From NCBI GenBank assembly GCA_035699745.1, contig DASSPH010000083.1:28354-92353 (forward strand): DNA of 64,000 bases. The letters are read 5' to 3'. This DNA is from Vicinamibacterales bacterium. Its GTDB lineage: Bacteria; Acidobacteriota; Vicinamibacteria; Vicinamibacterales; 2-12-FULL-66-21. Every line of letters begins with the position of its first letter. The first letter of the stretch is position 1. Made by a program: the position numbers and the translations under genes. The notes below the pieces were generated by a model. The model did not search any database. It was not told the origin of the DNA and saw only the letters and a program-made list of their open reading frames with translations. Positions 25,886 through 35,344 of this stretch are shown here, one piece after another.

Positions 25886-27238
25886 GTGATCGATCCCATT
25901 CCAGCGCCGCCGCCGTCCGCGGCTGGCGTCGACGTCACGCTGGAGCGGCGCCTCGGCCCGCTCGACGCCGCCGCCATCGTCGTGTCGAACGTCATCGGCG
26001 GGGGCATTTTCTTCGTCCCGATCATCGTCGCGCAGATGGTGCCGCACCCGGGGTGGATGCTCGGGCTGTGGCTCGCCGGCGGCCTGCTGGCGTTCGTCGG
26101 CGCGATGGCGTTCGCCGAGCTGGCGGCGGTGCGGCCGCACGCGGGCGGCGAGTACGTCTATCTGCGCGACGCCTACGGTCCGCTCGCGGCCTTTCTCACC
26201 GGGTGGACGTCGTTCATCGCCGGCTTTTCCGGCGCGATTGCCGCCAGCGCGATCGCGCTCGCCGATTACGTCACCCGCTTCGTGCCTGCCGCGGCGAGCG
26301 CCGAGAAATTCATCGCCGTATCGGCGATCGCCATCCTGACGCTGATTCACGTGCGCGGGCTCGGTCCGGGGCGTCTCGTGCAGAACCTGCTCGCGGGATT
26401 GAAGGTGACGGCGATTCTGCTGATCATCGCCTTCGGCTTCGCGATTGGAAACGGCGACGCGGCGAATCTGTCGGCGGTGGCGGGCGAGGCGCGGCCGATG
26501 CCCTGGCTGCTCGCGCTGGTGCCGGTGATGTTCAGCTACTCGGGATGGAACGCCGCCGCGTATGTCGCCGAAGAGGTGCGCAATCCGTCGCGCAACGTTC
26601 CGCTCGCGCTCGGGCTGGGGACGGCGGCGGTGATCGTCCTGTATCTGGCGTTGAACGCGCTGTATCTGTTCGCGCTGCCGATCAGCGAGCTCGCCGCGGT
26701 CGGCGGCGGACGCCTGATGGATACGGTGGCGGAGCGGCTGTTCGGCTTTGCGACGGGCAATCTTCTCGCCGTGTTCACCATCATCAGTCTGGCGGCGAGC
26801 ATCAGCGCGATGGTGCTGGCCGGCCCGCGCGTGTACTTCGCGATGGCGCGCGACGGAATTTTCGTCCGCGCCGCCGGCCGGGTGCACCCGCGCTTCCACA
26901 CCCCGGCGACGGCCATCGTCGCGCAGGCGGTGTGGAGCTGCGTCCTCGTGCTGTCGGGGACGCTGTCGCAGCTGGTGAACTACACCGGCTTCGCGGTGGT
27001 GCTGTTCGCCGGCATCGCGGTGAGCGCGCTGTTCCCGCTGCGCCGCCGGCGCGGCGGCGCGGCGCGTCCGTTCTCCGCGTTCGGCTATCCGTGGGCGCCG
27101 GCGATCTTCGTCCTGGCCAGCGCGCTGATGGTCGGCAACGCCTTCTGGCGCGAGCCGATCCCGACCACGGTCGGCGCCGGCCTGATCGCGCTCGGCATCC
27201 CCGTCTACTTCGCGTTCCGCACCGCCCGTCGTCCCTGA
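25886..27238 (+). CDS. APC superfamily amino-acid/polyamine permease
   Basis: 450 aa with about 12 predicted hydrophobic helices. TM1 carries the APC-type unwound segment (VVSNVIGGGIFFVPIIVA), and further helices include GLWLAGGLLAFVGAMAFAEL, matching L-type/APA transporters. GTG start immediately after the lipoprotein stop. The substrate cannot be told from sequence. Confidence 0.88.
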   Translation: MIDPIPAPPPSAAGVDVTLERRLGPLDAAAIVVSNVIGGGIFFVPIIVAQMVPHPGWMLGLWLAGGLLAFVGAMAFAELAAVRPHAGGEYVYLRDAYGPLAAFLTGWTSFIAGFSGAIAASAIALADYVTRFVPAAASAEKFIAVSAIAILTLIHVRGLGPGRLVQNLLAGLKVTAILLIIAFGFAIGNGDAANLSAVAGEARPMPWLLALVPVMFSYSGWNAAAYVAEEVRNPSRNVPLALGLGTAAVIVLYLALNALYLFALPISELAAVGGGRLMDTVAERLFGFATGNLLAVFTIISLAASISAMVLAGPRVYFAMARDGIFVRAAGRVHPRFHTPATAIVAQAVWSCVLVLSGTLSQLVNYTGFAVVLFAGIAVSALFPLRRRRGGAARPFSAFGYPWAPAIFVLASALMVGNAFWREPIPTTVGAGLIALGIPVYFAFRTARRP

Positions 27239-27244
27239 CCCCGC

Positions 27245-27317
27245 GAAAAGGGGACAGTCCCCGTTTTCAGGCCGGGATTATCGGGGCCTGGCGGAAACGG
27301 GGACTGTCCCCTTTTTC
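27245..27317. repeat. Nested inverted repeat with GGGGACAGTCCCC arms
   Basis: Arms GAAAAGGGGACAGTCCCCG.. (27245-27268) and its complement (27294-27317) enclose an inner hairpin CAGGCC/GGCCTG (27268-27273/27285-27290). Each arm core is itself palindromic. It lies between the convergent permease and membrane-protein genes and is a plausible bidirectional terminator. It also encodes the last ~13 residues of the minus-strand gene. Confidence 0.9.
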
Positions 27318-27718
27318 GGGGAACGCAGCAATGCGGCGAGGGTCAGGACGGCGAGCAGGCCGTCACTCGCGGCGAACAGCAGGAACGATGCGGGGGACCC
27401 GCGGAAGAAATAATCGAGCAGGAAGGCGGCGGAGCCCGCGCCCTTCAGCAGCGGCCCCATCACCCACAGATACCATCGCGCGTGGACCGGATCGCGGTAC
27501 GGGAAGTAGTAGCCGATGCCGACGGCGACGAGGAAGAGACCGTTCAGGTCGGAGAAGATCGGCGGCTGCGCCGGTGAGACGCCGAACAGCGACGCCATGC
27601 GGTCCGCGGCGAGCAGCAGGAAAAGGCCGACCCCGCCGTCGTAGATCCCGGAGATCGCCGCAATCGCGCGGACAAAAGAAAAGCGGTGAGCCTCGTTCGT
27701 CACCGGCTCACCGCTCAA
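27278..27718 (-). CDS. Small multi-pass membrane protein
   Basis: 146 aa with about four hydrophobic helices (e.g. YDGGVGLFLLLAADRMASLF, LNGLFLVAVGIGYYF). TTG start at 27718, or GTG at 27703. The final residues SPKKGTVPVSARPR are encoded by the palindromic element. No known function; conserved hypothetical-type protein. Confidence 0.72.
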   Translation of the reverse strand: MSGEPVTNEAHRFSFVRAIAAISGIYDGGVGLFLLLAADRMASLFGVSPAQPPIFSDLNGLFLVAVGIGYYFPYRDPVHARWYLWVMGPLLKGAGSAAFLLDYFFRGSPASFLLFAASDGLLAVLTLAALLRSPKKGTVPVSARPR

Positions 27719-27750
27719 TCAGCAATCGCCAATCCTCGATCGGCAATCGG
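27716..27750. repeat. CAATCG-type junction repeat
   Basis: Degenerate CAATCAG/CAATCGC/CAATCCTCGATCGG units between the PEGA gene stop and the membrane-protein start. Confidence 0.6.
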
Positions 27751-27752
27751 AG

Positions 27753-28847
27753 TTACTGAATCTTCTTCAACTCTCCCTGGAACGTGACGGTCTGGTCCGG
27801 CGTGATCAGCACGTCGAACTCGGCGGTCTCGTAGCCCTCGGCGCGGACCTCCACCTTGTGGCGGCCGCCGTTCAGCGCGAGCTTCTGGAACGCGCCGTCG
27901 AACTCGTCGACGAGGCCGACGAAGAAGCCGTCGACGTAGACCTTGGCGTTCCGCGGCTTGACCTTCAGCTTCAGATGACCCTGGTCGCGGGTGTTGTAAA
28001 TCCCGGACGAATAGCCGCCGGACCCGGCATACCCCGAGTAGTACGGATCCCACGGATCGCCGAAGTACGGGTTCCAGCCGAAGCCCGAATACAGCCCGTA
28101 GCCGAGCCCGAAGCTGTACGGATAGTAGTAGTTGTAGTAGGACCCGGGATAGCCGTACCCGTAGCCGTAGAAGTACGGATCGTAGTAGCGGCCGCGGTAC
28201 GAGCCATCACGGACGGGCGGAGGACCGGTGCGCTCGACGGCAACGCCGGTGACCGGCCGATCGCCGCGCGGACGGCTCCAGTTGGGAACTTCGCGCTCCC
28301 CCGCGGTGTTGTTCGCGTTCGACTCGGTCGGCGTGGGCGCGTTGCGCGTCCGGCCGCCGTTGTTGTTGCCGACGCCGCTCGCGTCACGTCCGCCGCTGGC
28401 ACCCGAGCCGCGTGGCACCGCGCGCTCACCCGATCCACCCGATCCACCCGAACCGGCGGAACCCGCCGGACGCGGTCTCGCCTGTCCGTCGCCGCTCGCG
28501 CTCGTGGCCGCCCAGCCGGCGAACTCGGTGCGCCGAGCCGGCGCCGTCGTCCGCACGCTGCGCTCGCCGAAGCTGACGTTGGGTGAGGTCGCCGAGACGC
28601 CCGATGGCGAGCTGAACGACGCGCCTCCGCCGGAGCTGGCGCCGCCGCCCCCGCCGCCGGTCGCGACGCCGCCGCCTCCGCCGCCGCTGGAGGCGTTGCC
28701 GCTGTTACCCGCACCACCGCCGCCCGCCCGGTCGCCACCACCCGCCGAGGGGGATCCGCCCTCTCTCGGGCTCTGCGCCAGCGCCGGCGGCACGGCAACC
28801 GCAAACGCCGCGAGCACGACTGCGAGGCTGTAATTGCGAACCTTCAT
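27753..28847 (-). CDS. Secreted PEGA-domain protein with Gly/Ser- and Tyr/Gly-rich regions
   Basis: 364 aa. ATG 28847 follows a strong GGAGGAG ribosome site and gives a signal peptide ([14 protein letters not shown]). Residues ~30-190 are Gly/Ser/Ala-rich, then a Tyr/Gly-rich patch ([20 protein letters not shown]). The C-terminus is a PEGA domain ([20 protein letters not shown]). PEGA domains are found in envelope proteins and often in surface layers of this kind of bacterium. The Tyr/Gly region could be adhesive or prone to assembly. Confidence 0.85.
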   Translation of the reverse strand: MKVRNYSLAVVLAAFAVAVPPALAQSPREGGSPSAGGGDRAGGGGAGNSGNASSGGGGGGVATGGGGGGASSGGGASFSSPSGVSATSPNVSFGERSVRTTAPARRTEFAGWAATSASGDGQARPRPAGSAGSGGSGGSGERAVPRGSGASGGRDASGVGNNNGGRTRNAPTPTESNANNTAGEREVPNWSRPRGDRPVTGVAVERTGPPPVRDGSYRGRYYDPYFYGYGYGYPGSYYNYYYPYSFGLGYGLYSGFGWNPYFGDPWDPYYSGYAGSGGYSSGIYNTRDQGHLKLKVKPRNAKVYVDGFFVGLVDEFDGAFQKLALNGGRHKVEVRAEGYETAEFDVLITPDQTVTFQGELKKIQ

Positions 28848-29005
28848 AATGCGCTCCTCCACGCGGCAAGACCTGCCAGTGCGATTCCGATTGTGCAACA
28901 GATCTGCCACCTCCGGAGCGCAGAAACACAGGCTTTTTTTCGAGCCCCTCCGGCCGGCTGTCCTGCCGGGAGTGCACGACCGTCCCCTCTGATAGACTCC
29001 GTACC

Positions 29006-29062
29006 CGGGGGGGCAAACCCCCGTCGGGCAAAGAGAAACGGGCAAAATGGTGCCCCGCCCGA
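29006..29062 (+). promoter_or_regulatory. Structured leader of hslV
   Basis: Three GGGCAAA units (29011, 29026, 29040) lie in a short leader. A tight hairpin GGGGG-CAAA-CCCCC (29009-29022) is followed by an outer stem TCGGGC (29024-29029)/GCCCGA (29057-29062) with an inner GGGC/GCCC stem. The ribosome site and hslV ATG (29076) follow immediately. It matches no riboswitch class I can support. Confidence 0.4.
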
Positions 29063-29075
29063 AGAGCCTCAGCTG

Positions 29076-29603
29076 ATGTTTCACGCAACCACAGTTCTGG
29101 CCGTCCGGCACAACGGCCAGTCGGTCATGGCCAGCGACGGCCAGGTCACGTTCGGCGAAACCGTCGTCAAGCAGCGCGCCCGCAAGATCCGGCGGCTCTA
29201 CAACGAGCGCATTCTGGCCGGATTCGCCGGATCCGCGGCGGATTCGTTCGCCCTCTTCGCGCGGTTCGAAGCCAAGCTGGAGCAGTACCGCGGCAATCTC
29301 GAACGGTCCGCCGTGGAGCTGGCCAAGGACTGGCGGAGCGACCGCATCCTCCGCCGCCTGGAGGCGATGCTCGTCGTCATGGACGCGCAGGCCACGTATT
29401 TACTATCAGGCAATGGCGACCTGATCGAGCCCGACGACGGCATCGTCGCGATTGGATCGGGCGGCGCGTATGCGCTCGCCGCCGCCAAGGCGCTCGCCGC
29501 GCACACGACGCTCGACGCCCGCGGCATCGCGGAACAGGCCATGCACATCGCCGCGGAGATCTGTATCTACTCCAACGATTCACTGACCGTCGAAGTCCTG
29601 TAA
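29076..29603 (+). CDS. hslV: ATP-dependent protease subunit HslV
   Basis: Proteasome-like peptidase of the HslUV complex. ATG 29076 gives [15 protein letters not shown], with the Thr nucleophile exposed after a short propeptide. [27 protein letters not shown] and [14 protein letters not shown] are conserved. 175 aa is standard. It is followed 9 bp later by hslU. The frame is open upstream but the start is fixed by the family N-terminus. Confidence 0.96.
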   Translation: MFHATTVLAVRHNGQSVMASDGQVTFGETVVKQRARKIRRLYNERILAGFAGSAADSFALFARFEAKLEQYRGNLERSAVELAKDWRSDRILRRLEAMLVVMDAQATYLLSGNGDLIEPDDGIVAIGSGGAYALAAAKALAAHTTLDARGIAEQAMHIAAEICIYSNDSLTVEVL

Positions 29604-29612
29604 GCCCCCGTT

Positions 29613-30995
29613 ATGCCGATCTACCTTCCGGAGACCACCAGCTCCACGATCCAGTCGCTCACGCCGCGGCAGATCGTCGCCGAGCTCGACAAATACGTCG
29701 TCGGGCAGCACCAGGCCAAGCGCGCCGTGGCGATCGCGCTGCGCAACCGCATGCGCCGGCGCAAGCTGCCGGCGGAAATGGCCGCCGAGGTCGCGCCGAA
29801 GAACATCCTCATGATCGGTCCGACCGGCGTCGGCAAGACCGAGATCGCCCGCCGCCTCGCGAAGCTGGCGCAGTCGCCGTTCCTGAAGATCGAGGCGTCG
29901 AAGTTCACCGAGGTCGGCTACGTCGGCCGCGACGTCGAATCGATGATCCGCGACCTCACCGAGATCGCCGTGGACCTGGTGCGCGAGGAGCGCACCGCGG
30001 ACGTGCGCGAGAAGGCGCGGCAGGCGGCGGAGGAGCGGGTGCTCGATCTGCTGTTGCCGCCGCTGCCGGCGTCGTCCGAGTACGACGACAACGCGGCGTC
30101 GGTGCGCGAGCAGGCCCAGCGCACGCGCGAGAAGCTGCGCGAGCAGCTCCGCGACGGGCGGCTGGATCACAAACACCTCGAGATCGAGGTCCGCGACAAG
30201 TCGTTCCCCTCGTTCGAGATCATCCAGGGCGGATCGGTCGAGGAAGTGGACATCAACGTCAAGGACATGCTGCCCGGGCTGTTCCAGGGACGCACGCGCA
30301 AGCGCCGGGTGCCGGTGCCCGAGGCGCTCGACACGCTGCGGCAGGAAGAGGAGCAGAAGCTGATCGACATGGACAGCGTCGCGCGCGCCGCGGTCGAGCG
30401 CGTGCAGGAAGCGGGGATCATCTTCATCGACGAGATCGACAAGGTCGCCGGGCGCGAGGGGGGACACGGTCCCGACGTCAGCCGCGAAGGCGTGCAGCGC
30501 GACATCCTGCCGATCGTCGAGGGGACGACGGTGAACACCAAGTACGGAATGGTGAAGACGGACCACATCCTCTTCATCGCCGCGGGCGCCTTCCACGTGT
30601 CGAAGCCGTCGGACCTGATTCCGGAGCTGCAGGGGCGGTTCCCGATCCGCGTCGAGCTCGAGCCGCTCGGGCGTCAGGACTTCGTGCGGATCCTCACCGA
30701 GCCCAAGAACGCGCTGGTGCGTCAGTACATGGCGCTGCTCGGCACCGAAGGGGTGACGCTGCAGTTCACGCCCGACGCGATCGAGCGCCTCGCCGACGTG
30801 GCGACGATGGTGAACGAGCGCACCGAGAACATCGGCGCCCGCCGTCTGCACACGGTCATGGAGAAGCTGCTCGACGTGGTCTCGTTCGACGCCCCGGATC
30901 TCGAAGAGAAGTCGCTGACGATCGACACCGCGTACGTGGACCGGATGCTCAGCGAGATCGCGCGCAACGAAGATCTCTCGCGCTACATCCTCTGA
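29613..30995 (+). CDS. hslU: HslU AAA+ unfoldase
   Basis: 460 aa. Walker [20 protein letters not shown], Walker [13 protein letters not shown], the family I domain, and the C-terminal LSRYIL that docks on HslV. It works with HslV to degrade misfolded proteins. In many bacteria hslVU lies next to xerC-topA-dprA; here a 19-kb block intervenes. Confidence 0.97.
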   Translation: MPIYLPETTSSTIQSLTPRQIVAELDKYVVGQHQAKRAVAIALRNRMRRRKLPAEMAAEVAPKNILMIGPTGVGKTEIARRLAKLAQSPFLKIEASKFTEVGYVGRDVESMIRDLTEIAVDLVREERTADVREKARQAAEERVLDLLLPPLPASSEYDDNAASVREQAQRTREKLREQLRDGRLDHKHLEIEVRDKSFPSFEIIQGGSVEEVDINVKDMLPGLFQGRTRKRRVPVPEALDTLRQEEEQKLIDMDSVARAAVERVQEAGIIFIDEIDKVAGREGGHGPDVSREGVQRDILPIVEGTTVNTKYGMVKTDHILFIAAGAFHVSKPSDLIPELQGRFPIRVELEPLGRQDFVRILTEPKNALVRQYMALLGTEGVTLQFTPDAIERLADVATMVNERTENIGARRLHTVMEKLLDVVSFDAPDLEEKSLTIDTAYVDRMLSEIARNEDLSRYIL

Positions 30996-30997
30996 CG

Positions 30998-32314
30998 ATG
31001 CAGGACGGACGCTGGAAGCCGGGAGCCGGGAGCTGGACGCTGGAAGCCGGAAGCCGGAAGCTGGAAGCCGCGCCGCGCTGGACGCGGCTTGTCGTCCTTT
31101 CCATCTTCCTCCTTCCGCTTGCCGCAGTCGGTTGCGGCAAGAAGGGGCCGCCGCTGGCGCCGCTCAGTCCGGCGCCGGAAGCGCCGCAAGCGGTCGCCGC
31201 GCGGCGTCTCGGCGACACCGTCTACATCCAGCTCACGGTTCCGGCGAAGCACGTCAGCGGCAGCGGACCGTACTCGGTCGATCACCTCGAGGTGTACGCG
31301 GCGACGATCGCCGGCGGCGCGGCGGCGCCGCCGAACCGCGAGCTGCTCAAGCCCGCCTTCCTGATCGCCAAGCTTCCGATCCGGAAACCTGTCGATCCCG
31401 ACGCGGAGGAGCCGGACACCCCGGCGGCGCAGAAGCTGCCCGCGCCCGGCGAAGTGACGACGTTCGTGGAGGCGCTGACTCCCGCGCTGCTCGAGCCGCA
31501 GCAGATCTGGAAGCCCGCGGCGGAGCCGCCGGCGCCTGCGACGCCGCCGCCGCCGAGCCCGACCGCCGCGCCGGCGCCGGTCGCTGCGGCTGCGCCGCCC
31601 GCGCCCGCGGTCCTGACCCGGATCTACACGATACGCGGCGTGGCGGCGAACGGCAGCAGGGGAGCGCCGTCGGCGCGAGTCACCGTCCCCCTGCTGGCCG
31701 CGCCTGCGCCGCCGCGTCCCGGCGCGACCAGTTTCGATCAGGCCTCGGTGACGATTGCGTGGGCGCCGCCGGCGGCTGCGTCGGACGAGGCGCCCGGCGT
31801 GAGCTACAACGTGTATCCGGTCACCGCGCCGCCGCCGGCGGGGACGCCGCCGTCCGCGCCTCCGCCGCTCAACGACAAGCCGCTCGAGACGACCTCCTAC
31901 ACGCACGCCGGCGCAACCGCGGGTCAGGAACAGTGCTTCGTCGTCCGCAGCGTCGCCGCCGTCGGGACGGCGTCGATCGAGAGCGAGCCGTCGCCGCCGA
32001 TCTGCGTCACGCCCGCGGACACGTTCCCGCCGAAGGCGCCGACCGGCCTCGCCGCGGTGTCCGGTCCGGGCGCGATCAATCTGATCTGGGACGCGAACAC
32101 GGAGGGGGATCTCGCCGGGTACGTGGTCTTGCGCGGTGAGGCATCGGGTGACACACTGCAGCCGCTGACGCCGCAGCCGATTCGCGAGACCCGCTACGTC
32201 GATCGCGCCGTGCAGCCCGGGGTCACGTATGTCTACGCCGTCGTCGCGGTCGATCAGGCGCCCTCGGCGAACCGCAGCGCGATGTCGAACAGGGTGCAGG
32301 AAACCGCGAGATGA
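30998..32314 (+). CDS. LptM-like lipoprotein with Fn3-like segments
   Basis: 438 aa. A signal sequence with the lipobox VGC is followed by CGKKGPPLAPLSP, the CGxKGPL/P signature of LptM/YifL-type lipoproteins. The rest is Pro/Ala-rich with two or three fibronectin-III-like units (e.g. PTGLAAVSGPGAINLIWDAN, TYVYAVVAVDQ). The N-terminus before the hydrophobic stretch is encoded by the GGAAGCCGG tandem repeat, so the real start may be mis-called. The stop overlaps the next ATG (ATGA). Confidence 0.75.
   Translation: MQDGRWKPGAGSWTLEAGSRKLEAAPRWTRLVVLSIFLLPLAAVGCGKKGPPLAPLSPAPEAPQAVAARRLGDTVYIQLTVPAKHVSGSGPYSVDHLEVYAATIAGGAAAPPNRELLKPAFLIAKLPIRKPVDPDAEEPDTPAAQKLPAPGEVTTFVEALTPALLEPQQIWKPAAEPPAPATPPPPSPTAAPAPVAAAAPPAPAVLTRIYTIRGVAANGSRGAPSARVTVPLLAAPAPPRPGATSFDQASVTIAWAPPAAASDEAPGVSYNVYPVTAPPPAGTPPSAPPPLNDKPLETTSYTHAGATAGQEQCFVVRSVAAVGTASIESEPSPPICVTPADTFPPKAPTGLAAVSGPGAINLIWDANTEGDLAGYVVLRGEASGDTLQPLTPQPIRETRYVDRAVQPGVTYVYAVVAVDQAPSANRSAMSNRVQETAR
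31011..31070. repeat. CTGGAAGCCGG tandem repeat in lipoprotein N-terminus
   Basis: Degenerate 7-bp units (GGAAGCC, GGGAGCC, GGAAGCT) are read as KPGAGSWTLEAGSRKLEA before the signal sequence. Confidence 0.8.
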
Positions 32315-33078
32315 GGAAGTTCTACCGGATCGAACACAAGGGCACTGCGCGCCACGCCGTCGAGGAGGGAGGCGCGTGGCGTCTGCTCGACGGCGACCTC
32401 TTCGGCGCCTGTCGCGCGGGGGAGGAGATTGCGCCGCCGCACCGCCTGCTCGCGCCGGTGCTGCCGTCGAAGATGGTGTGCATCGGGCTGAACTACAAGG
32501 ATCACGCCGCGGAGCAGAACAAGCCGCTGCCGGCCTCGCCGCTGATGTTCATCAAGCCGTCCACCTCGGCGATCGGGCCGGGTGAGTCGATCGTGATTCC
32601 GCCGGACATCGGCCGCGTCGATCACGAGGCGGAGGTCGGCGTCGTCATCGGCCGCCGGGCGCGGCACGTGAAGGAGGCGGACGCGCGCGATTACGTGCTC
32701 GGACTGACCTGCTTCAACGACGTGACGGCGCGCGAGCTGCAGCAGAAAGGGGCGCAGTACACGCACGCCAAGGGATTCGACACCTTTGCCGCGCTCGGAC
32801 CGTGCGTGGCCGAGGTCGATTACCGCGTCCCCGGCGGCGTGGGCGTGCAGGGATGGGTCAATGGCGAGAAGCGGCAGGATTCGTCGACCGCGCAGCTGGT
32901 GTTCTCGATCGACTACCTCGTCGCCTACATCACCAGGGTGATGACGCTGCTGCCCGGAGACATCATCGCCACCGGCACGCCGTCGGGCATCGGGCCGCTG
33001 CGCCCGGGAGATCGCGTCACCATCAAGGTCGCGGGCGTCGGCGAGCTGACGAACGCAGTTACGGGGGAACAGCCATGA
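32311..33078 (+). CDS. Fumarylacetoacetate hydrolase family protein
   Basis: 255 aa. FAH-fold metal site motifs [26 protein letters not shown] and [12 protein letters not shown], and a final [21 protein letters not shown]. The family acts on 2-keto acids with C-C bond cleavage or isomerisation; substrate unknown. It overlaps genes on both sides by 4 bp. Confidence 0.85.
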   Translation: MRKFYRIEHKGTARHAVEEGGAWRLLDGDLFGACRAGEEIAPPHRLLAPVLPSKMVCIGLNYKDHAAEQNKPLPASPLMFIKPSTSAIGPGESIVIPPDIGRVDHEAEVGVVIGRRARHVKEADARDYVLGLTCFNDVTARELQQKGAQYTHAKGFDTFAALGPCVAEVDYRVPGGVGVQGWVNGEKRQDSSTAQLVFSIDYLVAYITRVMTLLPGDIIATGTPSGIGPLRPGDRVTIKVAGVGELTNAVTGEQP

Positions 33079-33734
33079 AGATCTTCATCGATTCCGGGAA
33101 CCTCAAGGACATCGAAAAGCTGGTGCCGCTCGGCATCATCGACGGCATCACCACCAACCCGTCCCTGCTCGCGAAGGAGTCGGGGGACTATCGCGAGATC
33201 CTGAAGCGGATCTGCCAGCTGGTGAAGGGGCCGACCAGCGCCGAGGTGGTCGAGACCGAGGCGCAGGCCATGTTCAAGCAGGGGCGCGACCTCGCGAAGA
33301 TCGACGACTGGATCGTCGTGAAGGTGCCGCTGACGCGCGACGGCATCCAGGCCTGCAAGGCGCTGTCGAGCGACGGCATCAAGGTCAACGTCACGCTGTG
33401 CTTCTCGCCGGCGCAGGCGCTGCTTGCCGCCAAGGTCGGCGCCACCTACATCAGCCCGTTCGTCGGCCGGCTGGACGACGTCTCCACGCCCGGCATGGAT
33501 CTGATTCGCGACATTGTCGAGATCTACCGGCACTACGACTTCGCCACCGAGGTGCTGGTCGCGAGCACCCGCAGCCCGATGCACATCGTCGAAGCGGCGC
33601 GCCTCGGCGCCGACATCTGCACCTGCCCGCCGGCGGTGATCGATGCGCTCTTCAACCATCCGCTGACCGACGTCGGGCTGAAGAAGTTCCTCGCCGACTG
33701 GGAAAAGGCGTACGGCGCGGGGGCTGCCAGGTAG
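33075..33734 (+). CDS. Transaldolase/fructose-6-phosphate aldolase-like protein
   Basis: 219 aa. [31 protein letters not shown], the Schiff-base Lys in [20 protein letters not shown] and [10 protein letters not shown] are the pattern of the short transaldolase (TalC/FSA) group. The distinction between true transaldolase and FSA cannot be made here. Overlaps the preceding stop by 4 bp. Confidence 0.9.
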   Translation: MKIFIDSGNLKDIEKLVPLGIIDGITTNPSLLAKESGDYREILKRICQLVKGPTSAEVVETEAQAMFKQGRDLAKIDDWIVVKVPLTRDGIQACKALSSDGIKVNVTLCFSPAQALLAAKVGATYISPFVGRLDDVSTPGMDLIRDIVEIYRHYDFATEVLVASTRSPMHIVEAARLGADICTCPPAVIDALFNHPLTDVGLKKFLADWEKAYGAGAAR

Positions 33735-35279
33735 GTGGATCCGGTCAGGCATCTCGAGGACCTCGAGCGCCGCGCGGAGCTTGGCGGCGGTGAGGCGCGG
33801 CTCCGCAAGCAGCACGAATCAGGCAAGCTGACGGCGCGCGAGCGGATCGATCTGCTGTTCGATCCCGGCACGTTCGAGGAAACCGACAAGCTGGTCACGC
33901 ACCGCTGCCGCGACTTCGGCATGGACGATGCGCCGGCCATTCCCGGCGACGGCGTGATCACCGGGGCGGGACGGATCGACGGCCGGCCGGTCTACGCCTT
34001 CGCGCAGGACTTCACGGTGTTCGGCGGGTCGCTCTCCGAGACCAACGCCGCGAAGATCGTGAAGACGATGGATCTCGCGATGAAGATGGGGGCGCCGATC
34101 GTCGGGCTGAACGATTCCGGCGGGGCGCGCATCCAGGAGGGGGTGCTGTCGCTCGGCGGCTATGCCGACATCTTCCTGCGCAACACGCTGGCGTCCGGCG
34201 TGGTGCCGCAGATCTCCGCGATCATGGGGCCGTGCGCCGGCGGCGCGGTCTATTCGCCGGCGATCACCGACTTCAACGTCATGGTCGACGGCACGAGCTA
34301 CATGTTCGTGACCGGGCCGGACGTGATCAAGACGGTGACGCACGAAGAGGTGACCAAGGATCAGCTCGGCGGCGCGATGACCCACAACGCGACCAGCGGC
34401 GTGGCGCATTTCGCCGTGCCGGACGACCGCGCCTGTCTGCGGCTGATCCGCGAGCTGCTGTCGTACCTGCCGGGCAACAACCTCGACGAGCCGCCGCGGC
34501 TCGAGACCACCGACCCGAGCGATCGCGAAGACGAGGCGCTCGACCGGCTCGTGCCCGCCTCGCCGAACCAGCCCTACGACATGCTCGACCTGATTCACGC
34601 CGTCGCCGACGAGGGGGCGTTCCTCGAGGTGCACCGGCACTACGCGAAGAACATCATCGTCGGCTTTGCCCGGCTGGGCGGCCGGCCGGCGGGGATCGTC
34701 GCCAATCAGCCGGCGCATCTCGCCGGCACGCTCGACATCGACGCGTCGGTCAAGGCGGCCCGTTTCGTGCGGTTCTGCGACGCGTTCAACATCCCGCTGG
34801 TGACCTTCGAGGACGTGCCCGGCTTCCTGCCCGGGACGGTGCAGGAGTTCGGCGGCATCATCCGCCACGGCGCGAAGCTGCTCTACGCATTCGCCGAGGC
34901 CACGGTGCCGAAGCTGACGGTCATCACGCGCAAGGCCTACGGCGGCGCGTACTGCGTGATGTCCAGCAAGCACATTCGCACGGACGTGAACTTCGCCTGG
35001 CCCGGCGCCGAGATCGCGGTGATGGGGCCCGAGGGCGCGGTCAACATCCTCTACAAGCGCGAGCTCGAGAAAGCCGCCGATCCCGCCGCCGCGCGGGCCG
35101 AGCGCATCGCGGAGTTCCGGGAGAAGTTCGCCAACCCGTACGTGGCCGCGGCGCGCGGCTTCGTCGACGAAGTGATCCGCCCGCGCCAGACCCGCGCGAA
35201 GCTGATCGCCGCCCTCGCCCGCCTCGAAACCAAGCGCGATCGCAACCCCCCGAAGAAACACGGGAACATTCCGCTGTAA
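33735..35279 (+). CDS. Acyl-CoA carboxylase carboxyltransferase (PccB-like)
   Basis: 514 aa, GTG start right after the aldolase stop. Carboxyltransferase beta/alpha halves with [55 protein letters not shown] and the second half [35 protein letters not shown]. This is the propionyl/acetyl-CoA carboxylase type. With the biotin carboxylase and carrier genes downstream it completes a three-gene enzyme; propionyl-CoA is the likely main substrate but acetyl-CoA is possible. Confidence 0.93.
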   Translation: MDPVRHLEDLERRAELGGGEARLRKQHESGKLTARERIDLLFDPGTFEETDKLVTHRCRDFGMDDAPAIPGDGVITGAGRIDGRPVYAFAQDFTVFGGSLSETNAAKIVKTMDLAMKMGAPIVGLNDSGGARIQEGVLSLGGYADIFLRNTLASGVVPQISAIMGPCAGGAVYSPAITDFNVMVDGTSYMFVTGPDVIKTVTHEEVTKDQLGGAMTHNATSGVAHFAVPDDRACLRLIRELLSYLPGNNLDEPPRLETTDPSDREDEALDRLVPASPNQPYDMLDLIHAVADEGAFLEVHRHYAKNIIVGFARLGGRPAGIVANQPAHLAGTLDIDASVKAARFVRFCDAFNIPLVTFEDVPGFLPGTVQEFGGIIRHGAKLLYAFAEATVPKLTVITRKAYGGAYCVMSSKHIRTDVNFAWPGAEIAVMGPEGAVNILYKRELEKAADPAAARAERIAEFREKFANPYVAAARGFVDEVIRPRQTRAKLIAALARLETKRDRNPPKKHGNIPL

Positions 35280-35280
35280 T

Positions 35281-35320
35281 CGGGTGATCGGGCGATCGGA
35301 CCTCGAACCTCGAACCCCGC
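35281..35320. repeat. GATCGGGCGATCGG / CCTCGAACC junction repeat
   Basis: Two short degenerate units fill the gap before the biotin carboxylase gene; one resembles the 59192 array and the other the 471 array. Confidence 0.6.
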
Positions 35321-35344
35321 GCCTGACCGATTACAATTGACGTC

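Noticed and set aside
29000..29080. Fluoride or c-di-GMP riboswitch before hslV
   Set aside because: GGGCAAACC and CTGATG resemble pieces of both, but the remaining conserved blocks are missing and the pairing differs.
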